In this document: piece after piece, positions 33,028 to 44,369 of the stretch
Layout: each line of letters opens with the position of its first letter
Position numbering within the stretch: the stretch's first letter is position 1
NCBI GenBank assembly: GCA_951799425.1
Contig: OX637392.1
Coordinates: 38,330,593 to 38,394,592, forward strand
Length of the DNA stretch: 64,000 nucleotides
Direction of reading: 5' to 3'
Source: Ilex aquifolium
Taxonomy: Eukaryota; Streptophyta; Magnoliopsida; Aquifoliales; Aquifoliaceae
Program-made: the position numbers and the translations under genes
Notes under the pieces: model-generated
What the model was told of the DNA's origin: nothing
Database searches by the model: none
Seen by the model: the letters and a program-made list of their open reading frames with translations, nothing else

Positions 33028-35320
33028 TGTAACGCCTCAAATACCACCCTGGACGGCATTACATTCTAAAACATTCACATCATGAGAGCACTAATATCAT
33101 CCATAAATAAATTAAACTTCATTCATCATCCATAAAATATTTACATCATTATCCAAAAGAATATGCCCCACCATGGCATTTACATCTCAAAAATTTAATT
33201 AAAGTAGCACAGCGGAATAGCAAAAGAAACTAGACCTTACAGTGTCCAAAAGAATAACCTAGTCTAGTACAAAAGAAGCTACTTCTCTACATATCCACCT
33301 CGGGATCTAGGTTCCCCTCGAGTGGAGCCTCCCAATGCCCTGACTCGTCGATGCCGAGATCCTCCTCTAGCACCAAATCTGAAAAATGTAATTTGTAGGG
33401 GATGAGCACGAAGCTCTGTAGCAAAATCTTCCCACACTCAAACAAGGTTTAGAAAAACATATAAAAGGTTGGTCTCATTTTCACAAATAGCATATATACC
33501 ATTTTGAAGGAAAAGCAGGATATTTTAAATAGATCTCAAGTTTAAATGTTCGCAAGAATTTAAATGAACCGTAAAGCTCAGTCACAATTATCACCATAAC
33601 CATTTCCAACAGGTCCTTGTGGAGTCCCATACCTCCATAAACACATGTTGGAAACCATTCCGTAACAATAATAATAATCTCATGTTCTTATGTATATTGA
33701 TTCATCCCCGTACCATGTATGTTGATTGCTTCTCATGAATCTACCCAACGATTATACCTAGTCCACCTATTTACATCATAATCACAAGCACTATAGGAAA
33801 GGGCGTCTACCATCCCAATGGCAGTGACGAGTCCCTCCCTAGGAAAAGTATACTATCCCTTGTTCGAACTCCAGTGAACAATAGTGGTTTCATTACCAAA
33901 TGACAACCCACTACAAGTGCTAGAAAACCATCTCACCCCCACTGGGGTAGACTAACCTCTAACACTCTACGGCATCTCTCGAAGGCAATCCAAGTCCCTC
34001 ACAACAACCATACAATTGAGGAAACCAACATATTCTCAATTCATCAACATTTCAAGAAATTACCAAATTTCACAATTTCTAATATAATGTTTCATAATAT
34101 GATGGAAGAAAATGAGCAAGAGATCATCATAAGTAACATTTTGGTGTACAATATCAAACACTAAAGTTTTGAAAGCAATACCAAGGGAAAATAGAGGGAA
34201 AAGTCCATTTCTCTTTAAAACCAAGGTTTGAAGATGAAAAAGAGAAATTTAATAGTTACCCAACCATCACAATGTTCAAAACATGGCATTTATTTCAAGA
34301 GGAACAAGAATCATGTATTTAATAGCAAGTACATATGATTTTAAACCAAAAGAATACATATAATGTAGCCCTAGCCTCAATGTAAGAACATATGAAGAAA
34401 TCCCCTACCTCAACCAAGTATCTCTAGCAACCCAAGCTTTAAAGACTCCCTTTTCCCCTTTTTCTTGCTCCCTTGCTACTTTTTCTTTTGGTTCTAAGAG
34501 GTTTGAGTGAGGGTGAAGTGAAATTATAGAAGAGGGAATGGATGGAGAAGTGACATCTTGAAACTAGGGTTTTGATCTTGTAAATCTCTCCCAATTTTTG
34601 TGTTTTTCTCTCCCTCTTTTGCTCTCTAAGGGTGCCTAGGGTTTGGATGGGTGAAATGAGGCTCAAATAGTCGGCCTTAAGTATTTATAGTGGAAGAAAT
34701 GGAGAAAGACCCGCAGTCGAATCGGGCTGGTTTCTATCGGGCGTACCGGTACGCGTACCGGTACGGTTGAGCTTCTGGAGTCCAGCGTACCGGTACGCGT
34801 ACCGGTACGATTTGACTTCCAGATTTTTGTTCCAACTTCCAATGCAGTTTTAACCCATTTAGAGGTCGAATTGGAAAATTTTCATGAGACATACTTTTGT
34901 AGCCCTAGATGTTTACTATCTACTGTAAACATTTCAGATCAATTGGACTTAAGGATAAAAAGTTATGGCCAAAACACTAAGTAGTATTCAATACCCATTT
35001 TTACCCAAATTCTCGCTAAAGTGTATTTTAATTCCGAGACACTTCCTAACTTCCAATACATCCATATTACCACTCCCAATGTTCTTCGACCTTCCGGATT
35101 CAATGGAATCATTATTTTGACCTACAAACTTTTAGAAACTTGTCTAATCACCATTTCCAAGTTTAAACCTCTTCGACACGTAACTTCCCAATCAAATTGT
35201 CTCCATAGCATTTATTCCTACGGTTTATTCTTATGTCACTACATATATCTACATCTTTACAAATATTATTTACTATATATATATTTCTATAAATATATAA
35301 AAGAAAATTCGGGTGTTACA
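33028..35320 (-). mobile_element. Solo LTR (family D) with perfect TSD ATATA
   Basis: A 2293-bp LTR starts TGTAACGCCTC and ends GGGTGTTACA, flanked by ATATA at 33023-33027 and 35321-35325. Orientation is minus: the first 80 bp are the reverse complement of the 3' end of the Tekay LTR type, and TATAAATA lies on the minus strand at 34682-34689. A palindrome array is just upstream of the TATA box. A ~130-bp block at 34850-34980 is shared with the LTRs at 43890-44010 and 57000-57130. No internal domain remains. Confidence 0.94.
34743..34808. repeat. GTACCGGTAC palindrome doublets upstream of a TATA box
   Basis: Perfect palindromes lie at 34743-34752, 34755-34764, 34787-34796 and 34799-34808. Centre spacing is 12, 32 and 12 bp. 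The nearest edge is 53 bp from the minus-strand TATAAATA at 34682-34689. Confidence 0.93.
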
Positions 35321-35325
35321 ATATA

Positions 35326-36899
35326 AGACTCTAATTTTTTATTTTTTTTTATTTTTTGCACTTACTACTACTGCCACTGTGAAAATTCTTCATAATAAAA
35401 TGTAGTTGAAGGATTTCCAAAGAGGAAAAATGTTGGTGAAAAGCTTTTTAAGTCAGTCACTGTAATATTATGTGTTTAATAAAAATATAAAAAATTCATT
35501 ATGTGAAATTTTTTTTTTTGGCTTTTATAAACATATATTTTAATGTGTCATTGTGATATATTATTATCTTTATTTCAAATTTTTGCATTTAAAAAATTTG
35601 TCAATATGGCATTTATTCATAATTAAAAGATTGAGTAGGACCATCAATGTTGAAAAATGTTTATAAAATGCTGAATAATACTGCCACTATGGAGTAGACA
35701 TGCATCAATTAATGTGTCATTGTGGCAAACACAGTAACAAAAACAAACACATGATCACAATGAAAACAGAGTATATTTCTTCAAACAATATACAACTATC
35801 CAAATATTGATTCAAAGCAATTTTGAAGAACATTAAGCAAAAATACATGCATTCACCATACCAGTATATCAATTTCAAACCAAATTTGATTTTTTTTTTG
35901 TTTTTTTTGATGAATAACAACAACAAATTACCAAAAAAAATAGAGCACCGCTTTACAAGCTACGAATTTTAACGCATAACTAAGCTGATGGAGCTGCAAA
36001 CAAGATGAAGAACTTCGCTAATAGTGCTACATTGAGTAAACACAAACTAATATATGAAACATTTTCTGATTTAACAGAATTTGCAATTCAAATGAAAACC
36101 AATGGAATAGTATCGGTATTAGCTCCTAATTAAACGCTAATGATTCAAAGGATAAATAGGTAAATTAAAAAAAAAAAAAAAGATGCGTGAGCTAAGGACC
36201 TATTTACCAAAAATACTCCAGCAAATGTCCTTACATGTCCTTATTGCCAAATAGATGGGGAAATAGGATTGGCTTCCGATTTTCACTACTAAATATATTT
36301 TTTTCATGTGTGTTTTTTGTTTTATATTGTAGATAATCTGGTATGTAGAGTTCAACATATATACAAAAGATCAGATTATCTGATCTTTGTGTGATATGAG
36401 TAATGGTTCACAGTCTTAGATGGAATTGGACATACCATAAGTAGAATTGTAGTGCAATCTTTTGGCATAGTCTGTCTTGGCTATAGGAGACTGTCTGATA
36501 TCTCGGATTGTTGCACTAGTACACTTTGTGTATTAGACATGACCATTGTTGATGTTATTTTCTTTTTACTGACTAAATGAGAAAATAAATATCGCATGAT
36601 TATTATAATTGCTTAACTCCTAATTTTGAGATATTTAATTGACACGTGCATATAATGATTGTTACTTTTATTTATAAAAGAGTGAGATTCGTATTTGAAT
36701 CAACAAGCTTAGTGAATTGGGAGATAACATTATTTGTAAGTTAAAAATTAATTATTACAGAAAACCATGCCCATGTATTTAAATTGGTTGATCATGTCGT
36801 CCTGAGGAAGCTTATAAGTTTTATCCATGTCAAACCCTGCAGATGTATTTAATTATCCGACAAGAGAAAGAAGTTGAATGGTAAGATCTCAACGATAAA
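35326..36899. other. AT-rich intergenic sequence
   Basis: No gene or LTR is recognised. Homopolymer A/T runs occur near 35507, 35890 and 36168. An inverted repeat (AGATCAGATTATCTGATCT) lies near 36368. The right part may include the start of the copia LTR, whose edge is unclear. Confidence 0.4.
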
Positions 36900-37474
36900 A
36901 ATAAGTTAATTAAATATAATTATCAGTAATTTAATTAATTGATGGACAACTGTAATCTTAAACATGGGGAGATTATTAAACATATAATACTAATGAGCTT
37001 GAAATATAATTTTGAGATAAAACCCAAGACATCAATAATAAGTTTTTAGTGGTCTAACTTATTATTAATGGACCGTATGATGTTTGTTCTAGGTTGGACA
37101 TATGATTCCTAGGCTCAATGGAAGCTTGTTCCTTATTTCTCCTTAGGGTCTTTGTTGTAACTTATAAATAAACACATTGCTGGTTCTCTCAGTCATAACA
37201 TTTACCTTCATGTTTAGAATAGATAGAGAGAGAAAGTAGGGAGAGAATTTAGAGGATTGCAACCGACATTGCATTCGGATTTTAGTGTGGAAGGATATAC
37301 GGTAGAAGATCGTGAGGTCCATCGAGCCACTGTTTGATCTGCATCGTTCTCATTCATGTTGTTCTACTTGTCAAAGATAAACCCTAATTTCTCCTTGTAG
37401 GGTTACTAGATAAGTAAAAATTTTGTAATCAATTATACTTGCTATCAACAAATCTTGGGACTGTTGTTTCAACA
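36900..37474 (+). mobile_element. 5' LTR of the Ty1/copia element (right edge firm)
   Basis: The right edge CAACA at 37470-37474 is followed by a primer site. The segment 36916-37230 recurs at 59970-60285 (AATAATAAGTTTTTAGT, ACTTATTATTAATGGACC, ACATTTACCTTCA). A plus-strand TATA-like box (TTATAAATAAA) is near 37161. The left edge is estimated from where similarity between the two copies begins, and the true LTR may be longer. Confidence 0.6.
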
Positions 37475-37476
37475 AA

Positions 37477-37490
37477 TGGTATTAGAGTCT
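37477..37490 (+). other. Degenerate primer binding site
   Basis: TGGTATTAGAGTCT resembles the tRNA-iMet site TGGTATCAGAGC with mutations. It lies 2 nt after the LTR end. Confidence 0.65.
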
Positions 37491-38055
37491 TCATTGATAC
37501 CGCATATATATTGAATACAACGATGTTGTCCAAGTAAAATGAGTAGATGTATATCATGATTGATGGAGAGAACATAGAACTTTGCTAATCATTGTTTTAT
37601 AGTGTTATTGTTCCACTATTATGGTTGCATAATTTTATTATCATTTTATGTGATTGGATCCCGCGATGGTTTATTCGTGGTTAATATTATTGGAAGGATT
37701 TACACGATGGTTTATTCATGTTATAATATTGATGATAGTATGTGACCTCCCATGTGGAGGCATCGGGCCATGTATTATTGTTGTTATTTTTTGTATGAGA
37801 TTTGTTGTAGAACACGACTGTTCAGAAACAATTTTCATAGCAAAAATTGTTTTTCGAGAAGAAGAAATTGTTTGAGAAATCATTTAGTTGGCACAAAAGA
37901 AGAAATTGTTTTCACAAACATTTGCTTAAACAAAGAGTCCCCACAACCTAGCTGGGTAGGTCGATCCACATAGCGTAGCGCAACATGGACATGGTTGGAT
38001 TCATCAAGGATTGCTGCAGACTTCTTATTACATTGAAACTAAAGACATAACCATA

Positions 38056-38186
38056 ATAGTTGGGACTCTTTATTTAAGGAGTTTCCTAATAGTTGGGACT
38101 CTTTGTTTAAACAATTTCCTAATAGTTGGGACTCTTTGTTTAAACAATTTCCTAATAGTTGGGACTCTATGTTTAGACAATTTCAT
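38056..38186 (+). repeat. 33-bp tandem repeat in the copia leader
   Basis: Four units begin AATAGTTGGGACTCT and continue with forms of TTGTTTAAACAATTTCCT. The period is a multiple of three, so one frame stays open through it and reads VGTLCLNNFLI repeats, but no start context or homology supports a protein. Confidence 0.88.
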
Positions 38187-39123
38187 TATTTATGTTGATC
38201 TCTATTTTTTTTAATTATGCATGTATATCTTGATTGTATGGATAATTAATTATATAACAGTACCTTAACATGTGGACAACATGGATAATTGATTGGCTTA
38301 ATTTATCTGTCATGGTCTAGTATCTAATTTATATTGATTTAAAATAGGGATGTTCAATGTATGTATGTAATTAGAAAAAAAAAAAAAAAAATTCTCAATT
38401 TATGTATGGATAATTATGAAAATTTGATATTTTATTTATTACATATATACATATTACATATAAAGATGGAATAAATCGGTATCTTTATAAATAAGCCAAA
38501 CATCCTTATATTTTATGTAAATAAAAAATGGATATAATATTTTTTTATAACCCTCACAAAATATTAAATAACGAAGTGGGAGAGAAAATATATTTTGTAT
38601 AAATCTCACACTATCCATTACTAGTTTGTAGGTGATGTAATTAATTTTGTGTGTTGGCTTTAGTGCCTTTCTCTCCATCGGTTGAAATTAATTACAGAAT
38701 CACCGGTACAAACTTCCTAAAAGGAGAATTTTTGGTAGTTACTAGTATGGGCTCATTTATCCATTTGAAGGGCTGATTATGAAATAATTGACACAAAATT
38801 AAGTAATGGTATACACTTAGCTATAAATAGCAGTATCTTCTCTATCTGATTTTCTACTGTTCTTTATAGGACTAAAGCTAAGTCAGCTATTTAATTTTAC
38901 TTATCACGGTATAGTGGCTAGAGAGTAAAGTTAATAGGTAATGGTCTGTCTAGACAAATGATGGGTAGTAGACGTCCTCCGTTTCGAGGCATACTATTCA
39001 TGGTGATTCAGGCCATTGGAAAATTCGTTTAGAAATTGGTAGAGGAAATCAGATTTAAATTTGAATTCGATGCTTTTATTTTTTCCATCATAATTTTCAA
39101 TTATGTGATTTTCAGGTTTTGGA

Positions 39124-39960
39124 ATGGGTTCATTCAATCCTCTTTCTATCATACTTAAAGAGCAAAAACTAATTGGACCAAACTATATAGACTGGAAAAG
39201 AAACTTAGATATTGTGTTGACTATAGAGGAGTACAAGTTTGTGATCACAAATCTTTGTCCGGATGAACCCGGTGAAGGGGCAACCGAACAAGAAGTCGAG
39301 GCTTACCGGAGTTGGAAAAAGGCTGATGAAATGATACGGTATTACATTTTGGCATCGATGTCAACTATGCTGCCAAATTAGCATGACTTTATGCCCATCG
39401 CCTACGACATGATTATGAATCTCAAAGAAATGTTTGGGGATCAAAGTCATATTGCTAGGCAAGTTGCGATAAAAGATCTAATGAACACAAGCATGCCTGA
39501 GGGGGCACCGGTAAGGGATCATGTTCTGAAGATGATGGGTCTTCTTTATGAGCTGGAGATCCTAGGAGTTGAGATTGATAGGGAAACCGAGGTTGATATC
39601 ATACTCCAATCTCTGCCAAAGTCCTTTAAATAATTTTGCCTTAATTACAATATAAATGTGTTCTTATTCTCGTGCATAACTCCTTAAGAAATTACAGGCA
39701 ACTGAAGGTCTCTTTCAGCAGCAACCCCATGTTTATGCATTGAGAAAGGTTTCTACTTCTAAGCCGAAAGGCAAAAAGAAGCAGAAAAATGCTCAAAAGC
39801 AGATTGTTGGCCATCAGGGAGTAGTGAAAAAGCCTAAAGGCAAGTGTTTTCATTACAAGCAGTTAGGAAATTGAAGAAGCAATGTTCGGTCTTTCACAAC
39901 AAAGAGAATAATTCTGGTAAATCTCATTTACTAGTTGTTGAATAATATTTAGCGATGTTA
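39124..39960 (+). pseudogene. Ty1/copia gag, with broken zinc knuckle
   Basis: This is the capsid gene of a copia element. The ATG at 39124 opens MGSFNPLSIILKEQKLIGPN, then NYIDWKRNLDIVL as in copia gag. TAG at 39379-39381 breaks the frame, which resumes in phase with DHVLKMMGLLYELEILG and VDIILQSLPKSFK, and stops again at 39631. A Lys-rich stretch follows. The zinc knuckle near 39846-39880 reads CFHYKQLGN then a stop, so the second Cys and the His are lost and the knuckle is dead. Protease follows at about 39980. Confidence 0.88.
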
Positions 39961-39974
39961 TCTACCAGTACCTG

Positions 39975-41745
39975 ATGTGTAGATATGGGAGCCACTAATC
40001 ATGTCTGTAAATTCTTTTACGAGTTCCAAGAAACCGAACAGCTTAGTAATGGAGAGATTTATCTATGTATGAGGAATGCTTCGAGGGTGGCCATAGTTGC
40101 AGTAGGAGATTTGTATTTATGTTTTAGTAGAGATAGAGTTTTAATTTTGAAAGATTGTCTTTATGCACCTGATATTAGAATAAAATTAGTTTTAGTTTCT
40201 AAATTAATTAAGGATTGATATAATATTTATTTTAGTAACTTTGTAGTTATTAAGTATAATAAGCATTTTATCTGTTATACTTCATTGGTGGATGATTTTT
40301 ATATTATTAATTCTATCTCACTCATACTGCAATTGACTGAATTGAATAACACTAATACCACGTTATGTAAGAGAAATGAACCTTCTAAAATGAACCAAAC
40401 GTATTTTTGGCACTTACGCTTGGATCATATTAACTTGAAGAGGATTCACAAACTAGTTAGAAATGGACCATTCAGTCCACTGGAAATGGAGACACTTTCA
40501 ATCTATGAATCTTGCTTGGAATGTAAAATGACCAAGATGCCTTTTACGACCGAGGGTTATAGAGCAATAGATCCGTTAGCATTGGTTCATTCAGATTTGT
40601 GTGGACCTATGAGTATTGAAGTTAGAGGAGGCTTTTGAAAATTTCATCACTTTAATTAATTATTATTCAAGGTATGGGTGCATTTATTTGATGCATCGTA
40701 AGTCTGAATGCTTTGAGAAATTCAAAGAGTTTAAGGCTAAAATGGAGAAGCGTCAAGGGAGTTTATCAAGACATTACGATTTGATCGTGTTGGCAAATTC
40801 CTCTTAAGAGAATTTAGGGACTACATATCAGAGGTCGGGATTACATCCCAGTTGCCTGCACCTGTCACACCACAACAAAATGGTGTGGTAGAAAGAATGA
40901 ATATGACTCTTATGGATATGGCGAGATCTATGATGAGTCCTTCAATTTTACCTGATTCTTTTTGGACATAAGCCTTGAAAATTATGGCATATATTCTAAA
41001 CTTGGTACCATCTAAGTTAGTACCTACTATTTCCACAAAACTGTGGACTGGGCGTAAGCCTATCCTACGACATGTTCAAATTTGGGAGAGTCCTGAACAC
41101 GTGCTGAAAGGGAACGCGGATAAGCTAGAATCAATAATTCAAGAGGAACTAAAGGTGGTTTTTTTCTATAGTCCTAAGAATCACAAGGTCATTGTTAGCA
41201 CCAATGCTCAATTCTTAGAGGAAGACTACATAATAGATCACAAGCCCAAGAGTAGAATTGTGCTCGAAAAGTTGAGATGAGATAGATTAGGGAATACTTC
41301 TTCAATACCAACTGTACAAGAGGAAACATCCCAAGAAAGAGTAGACGATATCTCATTGCCTCATCATAGCGGGAGGAATATCGATACTAGTGTAGAACCT
41401 GCACAACATGTCACTAATGACACACAAATATAGGCAGTGTCTCATCGTAGTGGTAGGGTTGTTCATCAGCACGACCGGTATATGTTCTTGGGAGAGTCTT
41501 TTGACAAGATGTCTAAGGAACAGAATGTCAATCACTTGGACCTACAATGAAGCAATCCAAGATAAAGATGTAGAACTTTGAGAAAAGTTTATGATGTCTA
41601 AGATGGAGTTCATGTACTCCAATCGGGTTTGAGAACTTGCAGAACCACCCAATGGGATAAAACCCATTGGATGCAAGTTGATCTACAAAAGGAAGAGAGG
41701 ATTAGACGGTAAGGTGGAAACCTTTAAGGCAAAGCTTGTTGCAAA
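39975..41745 (+). pseudogene. Ty1/copia protease, integrase and start of RT
   Basis: The protease loop near 39984 reads VDMGATNHVC, where DSGATNHVC is usual, so the active-site Ser is Met. The GAG-pre-integrase zinc region is at 40390-40530 (FWHLRLDHINLKRI to CLECKMTK), and the first catalytic Asp is in LVHSDLCGP. A frame change occurs near 40620. The Glu is in TPQQNGVVERMN (40891-40893). The stretch at 40975-41280 is the integrase C-terminal part (KLWTGRKP, FYSPKNHKVIVSTNAQFLEED). RT starts near 41650 (GCKLIYKRKRGLDG, VETFKAKLVAK) and is cut at about 41745. Multiple stops and frameshifts show it is long dead. Confidence 0.85.
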
Positions 41746-41916
41746 ATATTTGTTCATTATTTACCACATAATCTAATTAGAAGTTAACTATTAAAAAACT
41801 TTATTAATTATTTTTTGCATGTGTAATGGAAGACTTCATGTTAAAAGTACATAATGGAAAAAATAAATATAATTTATAATTAAATATACAAGAAATGGAC
41901 AATTATTTTCGCTCAG
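41746..41916. other. Left part of an AT-rich insertion inside the copia RT gene
   Basis: RT coding ends at LVAK near 41745 and resumes with YTQKERIDYEETF at about 54335. Outside the three-LTR element this leaves about 170 bp here and about 270 bp at 54058-54325 that are not copia. No open frame or terminal repeat was recognised. It was present before the three-LTR element inserted. Confidence 0.6.
41912..41916. repeat. Target site duplication CTCAG (left)
   Basis: CTCAG precedes TGTAACGCC at 41917 and recurs at 54053-54057 after the third LTR. A single duplication flanks the whole three-LTR structure. Confidence 0.93.
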
Positions 41917-44369
41917 TGTAACGCCCCAAATACCACCCTGGACGACATTACCCTATGAAACCATTCATGTCATGAGAGCAACTAAATATATATCCATCAA
42001 CTAAGAAACATTCTTAATTTTAACAAAATTTGGGCAGAGTCTCCTTTGTACAGGAAGCTCCACCCAAAAATCACAACCTGTACGTTTATAATGCATTGAC
42101 CACACCGGGTCTATCTAACCATCAAATCCAAAATATTTTATTCACCATATATACTATCCTTAACATTATCCCAAAAGAATAAGTCAAACCATGGCCATTT
42201 ACATCCCAAAAGAATTATATGTAACTTTGCAGCGGAATAACAAAAGCATAAACCATACATAGTCTCACAATACATTCTCTAGTCTAAAACGTAAGGAAAT
42301 ATAATCCTACACAACCGTCTCGGGATCTATGTTCCCATCCATCGAAGCCTCCCAATGCTCTGGCTCGTCAGCTCTGGACTCCTCTCCTAGCACATAATCT
42401 GAAAAATATTGTTTGTAGGGGGGGTGAGCACTAGGCTCCGTAGCAACATTCCTCCCAAACTCAAACAAGGTTTAGAAAAGTGTATAAAACGGCCGGTCTT
42501 GTTTCGCAATTAACATATATAACATTTGAAGTAAAACAGTGACATTTAACCATGATCTCAAGTTTAAATAGCAAGAATAAATTGAAGGGATGAATAACCA
42601 CAATACACCATTTCAAATCCATTCTACCATTAATCATTTCAACAAGTTCTCCAAGGAATCCCATACTTCCCGAGAATCTTATCGAAATCATTTCTGGTAT
42701 AATGCACGATAACCCACACTGTATGTCCGATACAACCTACGTTACTAATCCGTTACCATTAGTGATAGGAAAAGTTCGTATCCACACGGCGTACAAAGGC
42801 GTCTACCCACTCTAAGTGGTAGGAAAAGTTCATACCCGTGTGGCATCCGAAGATGTCCACCAGCTACATGATACCCGGCCAATAGTAAACCATGTTTGTA
42901 TCGTACAATCACACAAGAGGTAAAATACCAACCAATAATCCCCATAATCAAAAATAGCATAAAACCCCCAATTTCCTTTCAAGCAATTTCCATAAAATCC
43001 ACAATTTCATCATGAGGCAATTTCAAAGAAATCATGAAGAAAAATCCAAGAGATCATGTATAATAGCCTTTCAATACTCAACACAAGCACTATAGTTTCT
43101 AAATTGAGAATAAAAGAAGAGTTCAAGAGGAAAACCCAACACTCTTGAAAACTAGGGTTTTTCAAGCAAAAGAGGGATTTCATGGTATACAACCCTAAAC
43201 TTGTGTACAACATGTGAATAATTGCAAGAGAATCAAGAAACAACATACCCATAGCAAATACACATCATTAAGAGTCCAAAACATACATATATCATAACCC
43301 TAATCTCAATGTAAGTGAATGGAAGGAAAACCCCTACCTCTCCCTTAGTTTGGTGTGAAGACCTTGAGGATTTGATCTACTTTGAGGTGAGAATCCCCTT
43401 CCTTCTAAGCCAAGCTATAAATCCAAGACCCAACCTTCAAAACCTTCTTGTTCTCCTTCCTTTTCCTCTTAATTTCCTCCTCCTAGGGTTTCAAGAGATT
43501 TGGGTGAGATTGGGTGAAGAAGGGAAGAAAAGGAAATGGGTATAGAAGTGGAATCTTGAGAAATCTAGGGTTTTGATCTTCAAGAATGGTGTAAATCTCC
43601 CTCTATATTTGTGTTTTTCTCTCCCTTTCTCTCTTTGTAAGGCTACCTAGGGTTTGGAGTGGTGAAATGGAGCTTAGAGAGAAGACATTATGTATTTATA
43701 GTGGAGGAAGAGCCGGCATTCGCGAAACAGAAATTTTTGGATTTTTACACTAACCTTCCGGAAGGTTTGTGTCTTTCTTCCGGAAGGTTTTGCTCACTGG
43801 AAGGTTTTTTTTTTTCATCGACCTTCCGGAAGGTTTTATCGTCCTTCCGGAAGGTTTTGCTCACTGGAACTTCTAGCGCATTTTTGACCTATTTAGAGGT
43901 CGAATTGGAAAATTTTCATGAGATACACTTTTGTAGCCCTAGATGTCTAATATCTACTGTAAAAATTTCAGATCAATTGGACTTAAGGATAAAAAGTTAT
44001 GGCCAAAGTACTAAGAAGTGTCCAAAATCCTAAATTCCCAAATTTTCTCAAAAATGTGTTTTAACTTCAAAATACTTCCTAACTTCTAATACACCTCATA
44101 TTACCTCTCCCAAGGTTTTTCGACCTTCCGGACTCAATGGAAACCTTATTTTGATCTAAAAAAAATTTAGAAACTTATCGAATCACTCTTCTTAAACTTT
44201 AACATCTCCAAAAACTCAATTCACCCCGAAAGTCAATATGCTTGGAACTCAACTTCAAAAAAATCAATATTCTAACAATGATTCTAAGTTTCTATGATCA
44301 CTTTATCTATCTTAGGATAACTCTTAAGATAGTGTTAGTCTTTATTTAATTTTAATACGAGGTGTTACA
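41917..44369 (-). mobile_element. LTR copy 1 of the three-LTR element
   Basis: 2453 bp, TGTAACGCCCC to GAGGTGTTACA. Minus-strand TATAAATA is at 43693-43700, with a CCTTCCGGAAGG array upstream of it. A block near 42016-42112 (AACAAAATTTGGGCAGAG, TTGACCACACCGGGTC) is shared with solo LTR B. Confidence 0.95.
43752..43854. repeat. AACCTTCCGGAAGGTT palindrome doublets (LTR copy 1)
   Basis: A perfect 16-bp palindrome is at 43752-43767, and shorter perfect copies are at 43777-43786, 43821-43834 and 43843-43854, with a half-site near 43799. The edge is 51 bp from the TATAAATA box. Equivalent arrays sit 4842 and 9684 bp to the right, in LTR copies 2 and 3. Confidence 0.94.

Noticed and set aside
38056-38186. 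A CRISPR-like regular repeat
   Set aside because: Only four units with no unique spacers, in a plant retrotransposon leader.
43659-44033. A 124-codon frame repeated in each LTR of the three-LTR element
   Set aside because: It runs through the TATA region and palindrome array, differs in phase in the third copy because of one T, and has no known domain.
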